Origin: Lates calcarifer
Taxonomy: Eukaryota; Chordata; Actinopteri; Centropomidae
Assembly: GCF_001640805.2 (NCBI RefSeq)
Contig: NC_066849.1
Span: forward strand, 23,254,020 to 23,318,019
DNA: 64,000 bases
Reading direction: 5' to 3'
Shown here: positions 1 to 12,200 of the stretch, one piece after another
How the letters are laid out: the number at the start of each line of letters is the position of its first letter
How positions within the stretch are numbered: the stretch's first letter is position 1
Translations under genes and position numbers: made by a program
Notes under the pieces: model-generated
Databases searched by the model: none
Told to the model about the DNA's origin: nothing
What the model saw: the letters and a program-made list of their open reading frames with translations, nothing else

Positions 1-1164
1 CAACAGTTTGGCCAATGTGTGACTAATCTCATAATATGTACTCCCTCACACACAGTCCCTCTACCAGTCACACCACTCTTATTTACACTGTATGTCAATG
101 CAGGCTCTTATCCAAACTTTAAACTCTACTTTGATCACAAAAATCCTACCATTTAACCATCATACAACCATTGTGTCATTGCAGCATGACTAAAACACAA
201 ATCACACACCCCTCAATCACAATTCAAAGCCCACTTTATCTACTATGCCCCTGTTATTCACTTCCTGCACTAGTGACATTGGTTAAAATCAGAATCAGGC
301 AGGACTCATTTGTTTGGCAGGGTCCATTTATTGTCATTTAACTGCTCTCCAGATGCCTTTCCCCGTCAAGGCGTCACCACACAGCCATGTTTGTAGGCAA
401 ACAACAGGTGATTACAGCAAATACAGGATGTTCTCCCATCATGTGTACTCAATCAAACACCATTAATATTACATTTATAGTCAATGCATGCAAATCTAGC
501 TATGTCAGATATGATTAAAACAGCACTGGGTGGATACAAAGGTGTCATGAAAGTTAATATAAGAGAGATCATTTTATGCTGTTATGCTTGAGATTAGAGG
601 CTAATATCTAACCAGCCGTTAAAGTCAGTTTGTTGGCTCACTTGACTCAAATTTGGTATGAATAAAAACTGTGTCTAAGTTAAAGTCGTGTGAGGTAGCA
701 AACGCTAAGAGTTAACACTGGCTAGAATAAGTGGAGTTGGAGACGCTGTTTAACTTTGCCAAGTTTTACGTTGTTAGTCAGGTAGCTAGCGTTAACTTAG
801 TTGATTCAAAGTATTGAACTGCAATGGGAAACAATTCGGCTGTAGTTAAAATGCGAGCAAACTTCAAATCAACTCGAATTTAAACTCAAAACTCCGGTCT
901 AATCTAGTTAGCAGAGTAAAAGCTAATAAACGGTAGCTAGCTGGGGAGGTGGCTAACATGTTAACCCACACCTGGCTGTCACCACCGTGAGACGGACAAC
1001 AATGTTTAAGACACACTGTCAACAGCTAATTAGCTAGGCTAGCTTGCTAAATTACACCCAAATAAAGTTCATACATCTTTCTGTGGGCTGATATTTGTAA
1101 TACGTGACAGCTGTTGTGGGATAATGAAGGCTAACGTTATGAGAAAGGTAAGAGAGCAGTTTAC
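1..1164 (-). other. atp11b: atp11b intron 1 (5' part)
   Basis: Inferred from the splice donor at 1164. No sequence resembling the second coding exon (Gly-Phe-Asp-Pro-Pro...) was found, so the intron runs off the left edge. About 720-1260, overlapping the 5' UTR, is crowded with AGCTAGC, GCTAGC, GTTAAC and GCTAAC words. The rest is ordinary AT-rich unique sequence. Confidence 0.55.
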
Positions 1165-1191
1165 CAGCTGCTGCCGTATCCACCGTAGCAT
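1165..1191 (-). CDS. atp11b: First coding exon of atp11b (P4-ATPase, phospholipid flippase), partial
   Basis: Read on the minus strand, ATG at 1191-1189 opens nine codons, MLRWIRQQL, followed at once by GTAAAC, a good splice donor (1164 downward). Vertebrate ATP11B begins M-W-R-W-I-R-Q-Q-L-G, so eight of the nine residues match and the exon would end just before the Gly codon, in phase 0. The start context has A at -3 and G at -1 (CAAGGATG). ATP11B is a class VI P4-type ATPase that moves aminophospholipids to the cytosolic leaflet of endosomal and plasma membranes, usually with a CDC50 (TMEM30) partner. The catalytic and membrane domains lie in later exons beyond the left edge; exon 2 was not found in 1-1164. 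The paralogues ATP11A and ATP11C have different N-termini. The identification rests on nine residues plus the splice site and CpG-rich context, so it is strong but not proven. Confidence 0.72.
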
Positions 1192-1560
1192 CCTTGCAAA
1201 ATACGTTCCCAAGTAGCGAGCACAGTCGCTAGCCCAGCGCTAGCAACTAGCTACTCCAACAAAACCGTCCCGAACCATAAATATTTCCCCCGGAAGGCAG
1301 CTCCTCTCGGTCGCATCACGCGACACATTCATGCGGTGTAACTGTGCAAAAATATAAATCCGGTCTTTCCCATTCCGCGGTAATGTCACGACAAATGAGC
1401 CCCGGTAAAAGTGACAGACGGCTGGCCACAGAGTCGTCCCAGCGAGCTACGCACCATCTCTGCTCTGCCACGATCAGCTTCCCCCTGCCAGCGCACAGCC
1501 CTGTGCAGACACTGGCTGCTCTCTAGCGGCCTCCCTACGCCCCCTGCCTGTCTGCAATCA
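1192..1560 (-). promoter_or_regulatory. atp11b: atp11b 5' UTR and CpG-rich promoter region
   Basis: This is the densest CpG stretch in the first 20 kb, lying immediately upstream of the atp11b start on the minus strand. It holds an ETS-type CCGGAAG (1290-1296), a CRE-like TGTCACGAC near 1384, and CpG-rich words such as CACGCGAC. There is no obvious TATA box at a sensible distance, which fits a dispersed-initiation housekeeping promoter. The exact transcription start cannot be placed. A GC-rich CTCF-like match lies at its upstream end (1537-1552). The longest open frames here read through the promoter and do not resemble known proteins. Confidence 0.55.
1537..1552 (-). promoter_or_regulatory. 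CTCF-like motif at the atp11b promoter
   Basis: The minus strand reads GACAGGCAGGGGGCGT, matching the GCAGGGGGCG core of the CTCF motif. A second, weaker match (CCGCTAGAGAGCA, one core mismatch) sits next to it at about 1519-1531. Promoter-proximal CTCF sites are common; this is a motif call only. Confidence 0.35.
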
Positions 1561-1599
1561 CAAATCATAGATGCACAGATAGATTTGCTGAAGATGTGG

Positions 1600-2639
1600 A
1601 GGCTGTTGAGGATTTTGAACACAGGATACTGTACACAAGAGTCAGGTATAATTAAAAAATTTTAAAGCATGGAGACAGTCTGTGATTTATATTCAATAGA
1701 AGGGTGTAAACTAAGAGTAAGGCCTGATTACCAAATAGGCAAAGGAGGCAAATGCTCAATGACCCCCACACCCACAAAAGAAGCCCCAGGTTCACTTTAT
1801 AGCTATGTCTGTATGGTAATTTAATTAGTTCAGCTGATATTAATCATGATCATAATTGAGGTCCAGTAGCTTGTTAACTCACTGATTCTCCCAGCAAGTT
1901 AAACTGGAAATCTGAAGAGTATCACAAACCTGAAACCTCCAATGTGTAAGAATTTGAAAATGAGTAATATTTATGGAGCACAGACATGAATACAAGTGGT
2001 GTTGTTGCACTTTTTTATTAAGTTTACCTTGTGCTGAATGGCCCTGAACTTATCCCATTATATAGATGTATATATTGCAGTGGTGCTATTAAATTGCAGA
2101 GTCTTTACTGCATTGCAAACTGCTAATACTATTTACACAAAATAGTGATAATGCAGGGCTAAGAGTCATATCTGGACTGCTTACTAGGCACTTTTTGAAC
2201 TGGTGAATAGTATTTGTCAGAGCCAACAGAATGGTAGTTTAAAGTGGATTTGCTTCCTCCAAGTGTGTTTCAGATATGTTAAGCCACAGAGAATGATTTT
2301 CTCATCTCCTGGGGCAAATCCTAACTGAACATGAGCTGACTCTTTCACATTCATTCATGGGCCCTTGCTCATTCAAGTGGCCCTTTTTGAGAATGGAAAA
2401 TTACAAACATAAAAATTTAGGGCCAGGCATAAAATGGTACTCTGACAAAGGGAATCTGTTAGGTGGGTAAAACATGCATTTGCCTTTTATTCCCTTCTTC
2501 TAAATCTCTCACAATGCTCTCCAGTCTTCCAGGATTTATCTTGTAAGGCATCTCACATAAAGTGAGGTCATCCAAGTATTAGTGGCTCTCTCCCAGTGAT
2601 GAATCCGCCATTTCCCCTCCCTCCCTGGAGACTTGGCTC
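1600..2639. other. Unique AT-rich intergenic DNA, no feature seen
   Basis: This is non-repetitive, AT-rich sequence upstream of atp11b. No exon, RNA gene or recognisable transposon was found. Confidence 0.5.
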
Positions 2640-2990
2640 CTGTGCATCTCAATTAGTCGATAATGTATAGACAACAGGATGAGAAATGCTCATACTTTTG
2701 AAAAATTGAAGAATCTGAAGGGTTTGGCTGTACTGTGCGTTTTCTTAATTGATTCAATATGCTGCATATGATTGAAAACACTGAAGTGATGTTCCCATCA
2801 ATGGCAAGAGAAGCAAATTGCAAATGATAATGATCCTGTGTAATCAATGTGTTCCAGCAGCTATATTTAGAGCAGACTTGCTGCAGCTGCTCAGCAGTTT
2901 TTCTCTCTCTTTCTGGGCTCCTGAATGAAAAATTGAAACGTACCAATGTATTTGCATGTTTTTGCATCTTTCCTAATAGCCTCATGTTTG
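2640..2990. promoter_or_regulatory. Candidate conserved noncoding element with octamer motifs
   Basis: A compact non-repetitive block with TTAATTGATT (2744-2753), TTGCAAAT (2818-2825) and ATTTGCAT (2950-2957). Such homeodomain- and POU-type words clustered in unique sequence are typical of vertebrate enhancers. The minus strand is open for 110 codons here, but the translation resembles no known protein. The enhancer role is inferred; conservation was not tested. Confidence 0.25.
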
Positions 2991-3149
2991 TTCCTTAAGG
3001 TGCTAGTGTGACTCAACTCCCTACCACAGAAAGCCTCCTCCTACTGGATTCTCTATCATGAAAGCCTTTTTAAATACCAGAAAAAACAGTGAGGCTGAGC
3101 CAAACACCACCAACATGCATTTATCTCCAGGATTAGGACAGCTTTAGGC

Positions 3150-3310
3150 CACTCTGTGAGTCAGCACTGACTGTGCCACAGTGCTTGCAACATCTTGGGT
3201 TCAAGGCCCACTCATCTATCACATCCAACATCCAGTGTCACATGCCTTATTGTGTTTTTTTCTGCCATGTATCCTGTAAAAGCAAAAATGTCAAATATGT
3301 CAAAAGAAAG
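3150..3310 (+). repeat. Degraded tRNA-type SINE
   Basis: The order of blocks matches a widespread teleost SINE: a tRNA-like head ending in a pol III box B-like GGTTCAAGG (3198-3206), a middle with 'tgtcacatgcc', and a tail ending 'agcaaaaatg' followed by A-rich sequence (3281-3310). Box A is degraded, so the copy is old and unlikely to be transcribed. Confidence 0.5.
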
Positions 3311-4327
3311 ACAGCTTTACTCTGCAAATCCTGTGGCTAATCCGCTATCTGTCTGTGTTTGTATGTGAGCCCGGAGCCCAGCGGTTCTTCCCATGTGACT
3401 GTCAGGGTATAATCTCTAGGTTACACTGACTTACATAACGCCACAGCAGCAGCAACATCTGGGAACTCCCATCTCACAGCTGGATTGGATACAGTTTGAG
3501 AGAGGTCAGCAGGGATGTGCATGTTGTTGGTGTTAAGATTAAAAAAAAACCAAACCCTTGGAACTCCAGAGTTACAAGGTTACAAGGCAACTAAAAGCAG
3601 TCCAGCTTTGTCTGAACCAGACCAAGGTTCTCCTGTACATGTTGTGCTGTCAGAGAAAAATATCAATCCTAATCCCTCTGTTTGGAGTTCAATATAAAAT
3701 ACTCTTCTCTGCCATACTTTTATATGCACTCCACAGAACCTCCCCCTGTTGTTTATGTCTTGAAATCATGTAACACACATCATATTAGCTGAAATAATTT
3801 CATACGCTTGAAGCTTTGTGAAGTATTAGTTAGATCACATACTGTGACCACGCACAATTTCTGCCAGTTAAAATGCTGTATATTTAATGCACATCTTCGT
3901 GCCTCAGACAGAGGAGCGCTGCCCAATGACCCATAATGCCCTTGATGTCTGTCATGGCAGTGGATGGTATTATACCAGATAATGTTTGGCTGCCTTCCCA
4001 GCTTTGTATTGAATTTACTTTCAGCTATACTGCAGTCTTACAAGTGCTTTTGTTACTAAGCCCTGTTGGCTAACAGGTTGGAATAATTTACCATGCTGCA
4101 TGGTTAAGGGTAGAAGTCATCCTGCATGTGTGGCTTATAGATTACACATTATTTGTATGTTTCAGGCATAATTGGGGCTGGGTGGTACTGACAAAATAAG
4201 ATATGACATTCATTTTGTTCATATACTTACATATAAAATATTCTTAAAATTGGTGTAATGCAACTAATTCCTACTTGTGCTTTTAGAAAATTGTTGTCAT
4301 TTCCACACAAAAAACCATTTTTGTGTG
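3311..4327. other. Intergenic DNA with a weak enhancer-like block at 3890-4060
   Basis: Mostly AT-rich unique sequence. The part at 3890-4060, with CCCATAATGCCCTTGATG and TATTATACC, is less simple and could be a conserved element, but it lacks a strong motif cluster. Nothing coding was seen. Confidence 0.3.
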
Positions 4328-4380
4328 CAGTGGTGGAGGCACTATTCAAATTCTGAAGTAGAAACATTATGGAGGATGCA
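4328..4380 (+). repeat. 5' fragment of the CAGTGGTGG teleost MITE
   Basis: It starts CAGTGGTGGAGGCACTATTC and continues with the degraded family start. It is the same family as the fuller copy at 7895-8372, with only the left end left. Confidence 0.5.
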
Positions 4381-5780
4381 TGGCTCCTTGCCCCTAAGGT
4401 AGGAAAAACTGCATCTTTACCATTCAGCTTTCATCTTTAACTTTCAAACATGCTTATACTGTATAACTTCTGGTGCAAGAGGAGCAATGACTGATGACTT
4501 TAATAGATATTATTTTTGATGGATTGTTACATGTTGGTCTGCAATGTTACACAGCTATATAAGAAGAGGAAACTACAGTCCTGTGGTGTGATTTTAAAAT
4601 ATATGGCTGTCAGTTTCAGTTTGATTAACAATCAATATTAGTCCTGCTCTCAAAATGATAAAATCCACAGCCTTATAGCTCACATAGTTTTATATATGAG
4701 GCACATATTGCTTCTTGACGCATTTAAATATTGTGCATCAAAATTTATATACTTTTTATAGATTTTGGCAAAAGATTAGAGGCAAAATGAAGCTGTTTTG
4801 GACAGCAAATCCAAACATTACGTTCTCTCTCTCCTCTCTTCTCCTCTCCTCTCCTGGTCAATGCATATGTCTCAGTATTGGACTGAGTTAATCCATCAGG
4901 CCTGTTTAACCACACTGTGGCTGATCCTCTTGGTAAATACACCAGCACTAAGTGGCTTTCAATCATTACCACCGAGTATCCCTAATAGTACTAATAGGCT
5001 TAGGACAAGTTTTCCCTCTCTCTGCGCAGACCCCCTCTCTCTGTGTAACGGCTGCTTGCTCAGACTTCAGCTTCCACTCTGTGTGTATATTAGCATCTGT
5101 CTTGTTGCATTAGCATGAATATCTGTCTTACTGTGAGGACCAGGACTCTGGAGAGCCTGGCTGAAATGGTTGCCCCTCCTCTCAGGCAAATAAAGAATAA
5201 ATGGATTGGCTTTTAAACTGAATGACTGAATCAATACCAACTGACTATTAGTCTTGAATACATTAATAAATAAGGCATTGCTTTTAAACCTGGACAAGCA
5301 TTAAAGCATACAAAGTGGTTTAGTGTAGTTTTCAAAATGTTGAACAATAGAATTTCAGAAAGCCAGCAATAGGTATTAACTGTGAGAAAGAAAGAGTTTA
5401 TTCTTGGTCATATATAAATGATAATTGTAAATTCACTGTTTTTAATGATGGTCAAAGTAAAAGCTGTGTTTAAGATCTGATATGTGGCGTGAGTCTCCCT
5501 CTTGAGGACAAACTAGTGTGTTACAACTACAAGCCAATTTTACTGTAATACAATTTGTAAAATGCAATAAATAAGGCAATAAAGACATAACATTGCATCT
5601 ATAAAACCCGAAAGCTTTTCACATATGCATGCCTGTGTGTGTATGTGTATGTGCATGTTTATATGTGTGTGAGTGACTTTAGCTTCTGATCAGTTACTTC
5701 AGATTCCTGAAGGAAGTTGGTCACAACTGGGTGAATCACTGCAGCTCCACTATTTTGTGTGTGTGTGTTGTTAACTGTCA

Positions 5781-5782
<2 letters not shown>
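4381..5782. other. AT-rich intergenic DNA, CT tract
   Basis: Unique sequence with a pyrimidine tract at about 4824-4856 (CTCTCC repeats) and short TG runs at 5630-5670. No gene was seen. Confidence 0.5.

Positions 5783-5815
<33 letters not shown>
5783..5815 (+). repeat. (TG)n microsatellite
   Basis: Uninterrupted TG dinucleotide run of about 16 units. A shorter run follows at 5971-5991. Confidence 0.95.
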
Positions 5816-5816
<1 letters not shown>

Positions 5817-5991
5817 CCAGGTGGGTGGTATTGGGTTTCCTAAGGAGCTACTAATTCTTCACCTAACACCCTGACCTCCTTACTCTGTGACCCAGAGAGA
5901 CAGAGGGAAGGCAGCTCTTCATCCACTTCACTGGACCTGGTCATGGATGACAAATTGTGTGTGTATACCAGTGTGTGTGTGTGTGTGTGTG

Positions 5992-7358
5992 CGTCTAGTG
6001 GCTCACCGTTGATTGAACTTGAATCTTTATAAATAATCCACATACAGTGCTGAAGGTTTTTCCTTTCACTGAGAAGAGGCAGAAGAAAAGCCAGAAGAAA
6101 TGTGCTGCAGTGTTTTTCTCTCCAAATAAAATTCAGCTGGAAAAAGTGGCTTTCTTTCTGTTAAGTTTAGCAGCTCAACCCTGAACAGAGATAGAAGGCA
6201 AAAAAGAGAGTTAATTGGAGACAGTATTCTTTCCAACTCAACAACAAAAGTACATTTTTATAGGTGGTAGTATTGGTGGGATTGGGCCTTAAAAAGCATT
6301 GTGTCTCAGTTGCCCTTAAAAGCATCTAGAAAACAAGTGGTTTGCAGATACACAATGACATGTAAGAGGAAGGTCTGCTCTCCCAAAAGCCAATGAGATT
6401 TTGGTCTGCTTAGTCTATTTTTTATTTTTAAAGAAAATACACGGTGAAGGAAGATATTACTATGGTTACTTTTCTTGCTCCATTTCCTTCCAGTTTTGCT
6501 GTCAAGAATATCTCTCTTCATGTGTGTGGGGTGGAGGTTGTAATGAGTTTCAGCTGTCATTGATGAGTCCAGACTTTTGCTGTTGAATTGAGATTCTTTC
6601 TCAGCATGGAACATCCTGTCAGTGATAATTGGTACCTGTGAAATTCTTTGCATCAAGCTGAAACGGGAGAATCTTAATAACTAAGGATGTTGCTTTTTTC
6701 TTGCAAGCAACCCCTATTCAGCGGTTTAGCTCTGATAAGATTGGTGTAATTTTACTGCAGCTTTTCATCTCAGCTGCCATTCTTAAGTTTACTTCATTGC
6801 AACACATTTCTAAGTGATTGTTCACCAAACAGAAACTGAGTCTCAGAGATGAGTCATGGCTTTCTGGTCTTCAGATGCTGTGCCATGTGGCAGCTGCTGC
6901 AGTGGAGCCACCCACAGAGCACCATAACAGCTCTGAATCTCCTGTCAAAAGGTTCCATCTTGAGTAAGATGCTGAAGGTATGTGTGTGTATCTGTGTGTG
7001 TGTGCGTGTCTGTAGGAAGAGGTTGTCTCTGCTTTGCTGCTTTTCTGATCTGCTTCATTTCTACTGGGACAAGCAGCTGCTTGAAAATGCAAACCCTCGC
7101 CCCTCCATCATTCTGACACACACAAACATAACATTTTTTTCTGAGTGGTTTGGTTTAAGAGGGCACAGATGAAATCCTACCTGCGATGTTAGTTCACTCT
7201 CTTGTCTCACAGATACAGATAGAAGAGCTGCAATGAGAGTTAATGCATCAATACAACCAAAATTGTTAGTGTAGTAGTGTTAATAGTGTTTGAATGACTT
7301 GCTGCAGTTATTGCTGGATGGTGGTGAGAAAAAGGTGAGAAATCTGTACTCTTCTTTT
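5992..7358. other. Intergenic DNA, no gene seen
   Basis: Unique AT-rich sequence with short impure TG tracts near 6980-7010. Open frames of 60-116 codons occur on both strands but resemble no known protein and lack a coding texture. Confidence 0.5.
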
Positions 7359-7373
7359 CTGCCCTCTGGTGTT
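7359..7373 (-). promoter_or_regulatory. CTCF-type motif, minus orientation
   Basis: The minus strand reads ACACCAGAGGGCAGA, a close match to the CTCF core CCACCAGAGGGCAG. The orientation points towards atp11b. It is one of the two best CTCF-like matches in the window. Confidence 0.45.
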
Positions 7374-7680
7374 TTTGTCACTGAACACTCAACTCATCAT
7401 CTCTTTTTCAATATGTGCATAGTCAGACTTTTTTATTTCCTATTTATAAAAAAACATAAGGAACATATACCCAGAGCATGTAAACAGCATGAGGAGAGAC
7501 AGTGATGTCTTTAGACAGAACCTACATGAGTAAAGGTGTCTATAATTAAATGTGATAAAGCCTCCAAAGTCGACCACACATTCCCTTCTTGATGAGGTGT
7601 GTGTGTTTTGTATTAAGTTACTGTGGAAACTCTAGCTCACAACATGCATCTGCCTGTGTAAATGCATTTGTGTGTTTGAC

Positions 7681-7715
7681 GTTGCTGTGGTAACCTTGGC
7701 CCCTGCTGACCTTGG
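7681..7715. promoter_or_regulatory. RFX X-box plus ERR/NR5A-type half-site
   Basis: GTTGCTGTGGTAAC (7681-7694) is a near-palindromic X-box of the type bound by RFX factors. Twelve bases on, TGACCTTGG (7707-7715) is a reverse ERR/NR5A/ROR extended half-site. The flanks are unique, followed by a CT tract (7735-7753). Confidence 0.35.
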
Positions 7716-7894
7716 CCTTTAGGGCCCCTATCCTCCCTCTCTCTCTCTCTCTCCTTCTCCTGGCTCCTCAGCTTGTGACTGACAGAGCGGCAGCTGGTTT
7801 GGACTGGTGTGTCTACATGAGTTCAGACACGCTCAGTGGCATCTGGTTTGTTTTAGCAGAAGGCTAGCTTAGTGATAAGTTGCTTCTACTTATC

Positions 7895-8372
7895 CAGTGG
7901 TGGTACAAAATTCTCCTTCCCTCATTGGAAACAGAAGATGCAAAAATACTCCATTACAAGAAAAGGCCCTGCATTAACATTTTAAGAAAAACTGGATATG
8001 TTTTTATTAGCAAAATATATTTCAGACTCAAATGTAAAGATATTTTGTGTGCAGAATGTCCCCTATTAAAATGTTAATTATACTATATTGATGATGGATT
8101 GAGATGAGCATCTTAATGTTGCAGCTGGTCAAGGGTAACCTGATTCTACCTAATATGTCCACACATTTTAAGTTAGGCTAATTCAATATGCATAAGCAGA
8201 TCATATGTTTTGTATGTAAAAATGTAATCTGTGAAGTAACTACAATTGTTGTTAGATGAAGTGGAGTAAAAAGTACAAAGTAATATTTTCCTCTGAAATA
8301 TAGTACTCAGGCGATATACAGGGACATTTATATAGTACTTTAGTAAATGTATTTGGTTTCTTCCCATCCCCG
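7895..8372 (+). mobile_element. Full-length degraded non-autonomous DNA transposon (CAGTGGTGG / AAGTAC family)
   Basis: The copy begins CAGTGGTGG and keeps the family's block order: 'aaaatactccattacaag', 'gcagaatg-cccc', 'agctggtc', 'tcatatgttttgtatgtaaaa', then 'gtggagtaaaaagtacaa' and a 3' end rich in 'agtactttagtaaatgtattt'. This is a very common teleost MITE-like family, probably hAT-mobilised (inference from its ends). The right terminal repeat is eroded and no target duplication is visible, so it is old and immobile. Confidence 0.65.
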
Positions 8373-9268
8373 TGCTGACCTACAGGTACCATAACGATGC
8401 AAAAAAGTTAAGATCATACATAGAAGACACCAGAGTGTAAATACTACAAGCTAAGTTACGTAGAGTGAGACAGAGAGCCTTTTTCGTTCACCTCTTTGAT
8501 GATCTTTACAGACATTTTATGGCTGTTTGCTGAAGCACTGGTTTTGTAACATTTTGCTCCGTGTTTTGAGAGTAAAACCTGTGTGTGTGATGCAATGGGC
8601 TGCCAGGTCACCGGTGTGCATGTGCAACTGTACGTATGTGTATGAATGTTATCAGGAAAACCTCTGGTTGAACTCTCGATGGATTGCGCAGATCCAGACT
8701 AAGACAGCAGACGAGTGTATGAGTACGTGTGTGTGTGTGTGTGTGTGCATGTGTAAAGGACTTAGCCAACATCAGAGTCATCAATCATTAGAAGAAGACT
8801 TGCAGTATTTTCTGTCTTCATCATTTGTGGCTTTTATGACTGAATTATGATGACAAAAAATCAAATGACTTGCTTTAATGGTACAGTGTAAAACCCATGA
8901 TACAGCATCTCTCTGCATAGATTCGTACTGTACATACAACATCCTTCCTACCTTACAGGCCTTTGCAGCCTCCATGCCTGAGGCGGTAAACCTGTCTGTC
9001 CATCAGCGATTATAAGCCCTCTAATAGTTCACTCTGTTTAAATGACAGGCCTTTCATCTGTCTGTCTGCCCTCTCCAGCTACATGACTTTAATGGCCCTG
9101 ACATCATGTAAGCCATAGCAGCTGGCTGTTATGGTGTGTGTGTGTGTGTGTAGATGAACAGGGAGTTGTTGATACCTGCATGGTGGTGTGGCTCTAATCC
9201 ATGTTTGTTCTGCTCCAGCACCAGAAGAGAATGTCCCACACACACACTTATGGCACACCTGCAGCCTA
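8373..9268. other. Intergenic DNA with two TG microsatellites
   Basis: (TG)n runs lie at 8727-8747 and 9134-9151. The rest is unique sequence without a visible gene. Confidence 0.5.
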
Positions 9269-9292
9269 ACACACACACACACACACACACAC
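9269..9292 (+). repeat. (AC)12 microsatellite
   Basis: Pure AC run of 24 bases. Confidence 0.95.
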
Positions 9293-12200
9293 TGAACTCA
9301 CACAGGGTTGTTCCTCCTCTACATTCAAAAATAGAAGTAGTTAATACATCCTGTTTGTGCAGAAGTAGTTATTTTATCATCATAGGCAGTGATTGTGATC
9401 TTCAAGCTTGAATGTGGGTGAGTGGCAACATACAGTGATTTACAGTCATTTATTTATTTGCATTTATTTGCATTAGCATAATAAAATGCTGTCAATACAT
9501 TTTCTAAAAGTACATTCAAGACACTTAGATACACTTTTAAATGCAAATATGCTAATTTATATGAAGCTAAAACTGTTTTGTATCAAAAGTTGTACTTTTA
9601 CTATTTTCAGATTCTTTGAGCTCAAAATTCAGTCAAGTCAGTTGTTGTGGAAGCAGATATTTATGACCAGTATAAGCATAAAATACTGTTGGTGATCACT
9701 CTTGATGAACCTAACCTACCCAGTGCCATTTAAGTCTGACTCTAATGTCTGGGAATTAAGTTGTACATACCAGTCAGTCAGTAGGTTAATCTAAGAGAGA
9801 GGCAGACTAGAGGGGGAGAGACCACCAACACAGTTACCAAGAAACTGTGTGTGAGAGAGGGAGAGAGTCGTTATCACTCCACAGCTTTGATATGAGACTG
9901 AGTTTGAGCTGAAGTGGAAAGATTTGCATAGTTCATTTCACAACTTCTCTTATCTGTGCTAACTGAAGTAACGTCCTAACTTAACTACCATTAACCTACT
10001 GCTGCTACTGTGTATGTCTGAGTGAATATGTGTTTGCACAAAATGAGATAATATCAGTGTTTGTATGCATTAAATCCAGAGAGAGAATGCATGTGATGTT
10101 ATATGGATGTTAACTGATGACAAAATAATTTAAGCAGAAACCAAGATCTCACAGAATTGTGAGTTCAAAAATTTTGTGCATAGAATCATGATTTTGTGTG
10201 ATTGCAGAGTATCAGCACATGATAATGCATTTCTTTTTGGCTAAAATGGCTCAAAAAGGCACACTCTTACCAGGTGCTGGGGTCAGATTTATTTCACAGT
10301 GAGGTCTGGACAGATTACCACGCTGGGAAGTGACCTGACCATATCTGGAAGGCAGGGTCCAACTGAATGACACTTCCAGGTCAAATCCAGTTTGCATGCA
10401 GAGGCTATAAAAAGCAAAAGAAGATCTTGTTTAATGACTTTGTCTTGACTTTACACGTGTCCCCTCACAGTCTCAGTTCTTGCTAATTTACAGATTGATT
10501 AGCACTTCAAAACTTTAATGCTTTGTCTCTTACAAACTTCCAGGAGCTAGTTGTAGCGCCGCTTATATACTTTGCAGTATGCGACAGTTACACTGCTGTG
10601 GAGATTTACACAACCAAATTAGGTTTTAACTCAATCTACTAAATGACCATTTTGAAAGTAGCTGGTAGACACTAAGAACTTAGGAAGGACTTAATATGCC
10701 AACTTAGTTATGGATTCTTGAATTTCTAGTACAGCCAAATCCACATTATTTAAATGGACAGAGAGGGAAATGGAGAAAAGGAGTTGTCAGTTGCCTGCTC
10801 TTTTCTCTCTGCTACATGCGGAGTCAGGTGTGTGTTTGGAAGCAGGCGGACCAGCATGTCTATCTGAAGCCTCTATCAGCCACAGACCAAACATTTGCTT
10901 CTGACCTGCTTCATCCCCCTTCCCTCCTTTTCCTCTCTATCTCTATCTTTTTACCCCCATATCTTTTCTTCTGAAGAGGCAGCATGCCGCTAAACACCCA
11001 CAGCTATAAAAGACAAAGCAGGAAAGCAGGGGGGACAGGGGCTTTTGAAAAGTGTCTGTATATACACGTGTGTGTGGATGTGTGAAGTCTGCTTCAGAGA
11101 GGCCCAAGTATTTCAGTGGTCTCATTTCTTTATGTAAATAATACCATGATTACTTGAGTGTGTGTGTGTGGTGTGGGTGAATGAGTGTCCGGTTGAGAGG
11201 ACATGTTTGCTGGTATATTATTACTTATATGTGACAGTCATTTAAAAGTGATCACATTACTGTTTATCAGCTTTAAAATAGCTATTAATCTGTGGTGTAT
11301 TAATATTTATATATGCATCATGTCCTTGTGTCAGTGTGGTTCTCATGCTGTGTTTTTACCACATTAATATATTTGAATCTAATTTGTTTTGTGGTATTTA
11401 TAGCATTTATAGTTATGGCAACAGTTCATGGCTTTTATGCTTTTTTTCTGAGGCCTCACTAGTACAACCACTAGATGGTGATACATACTCACCAATGAGC
11501 ACTGAGCAGGGCCGCATTGGTATTTCCCTCACTGTTTGGTCCATCATAGTTTCTTAGCCCTCTGACTGTTACTGGTAGGATTGTTCTTTAAACATGTAAA
11601 AACTTAATTTAGTTTTTTTTTATTAATAATTAATTACGTTTTTAGACTCTAAGAAGCTGAACCCTAACACAAGTGTAGTAAAAGTACTGACTTTATGATT
11701 CACAAGTATAGTTATGAAACAGCTTCCACAAGTAATCTTATCGCCTGCCATACATATATTATTGGTTTTATCAGCACTGATTCATATAAAAAGAGCTACT
11801 TCCAGACCCGTATATTTACCATGTTTTTGTTCTTGTATTTGTATCCACAATTTTGCATTTGTCTTCACAGACCCACATGCCAGTGTGTCTGTGAGTGGCA
11901 GACACACTGGCAATTGGCTCTGTCTGCCAATTGTTACTGTACACCTGTAGGCAGTTGCTTTCTTTACATTGGCCTGACATACACACACACACACACATAC
12001 ACAAATACACTGGAAATTCTCCCTCTGTGTTTACCTGCTGTTGTCTCTTTGTAATGACATTAATCCCAACTGAAAATGGAATGGCGCATGCACGCATAAA
12101 GTACACACACACACAAACACAACACTGAATCCATGAGACCTTCCTGCCTCGCTTTTGTCATATTGAGTAAATATTTGCCTCTAAAAGCTTCAGAGATGTT

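Noticed and set aside
2653..2985. 110-codon open frame on the minus strand
   Set aside because: No known domain, no flanking exons, and the DNA carries POU and homeobox words more consistent with a regulatory element.
10400..10415. TATAAAAAG as a possible TATA promoter
   Set aside because: No CpG enrichment, initiator, or downstream exon; such words are expected by chance in AT-rich DNA.
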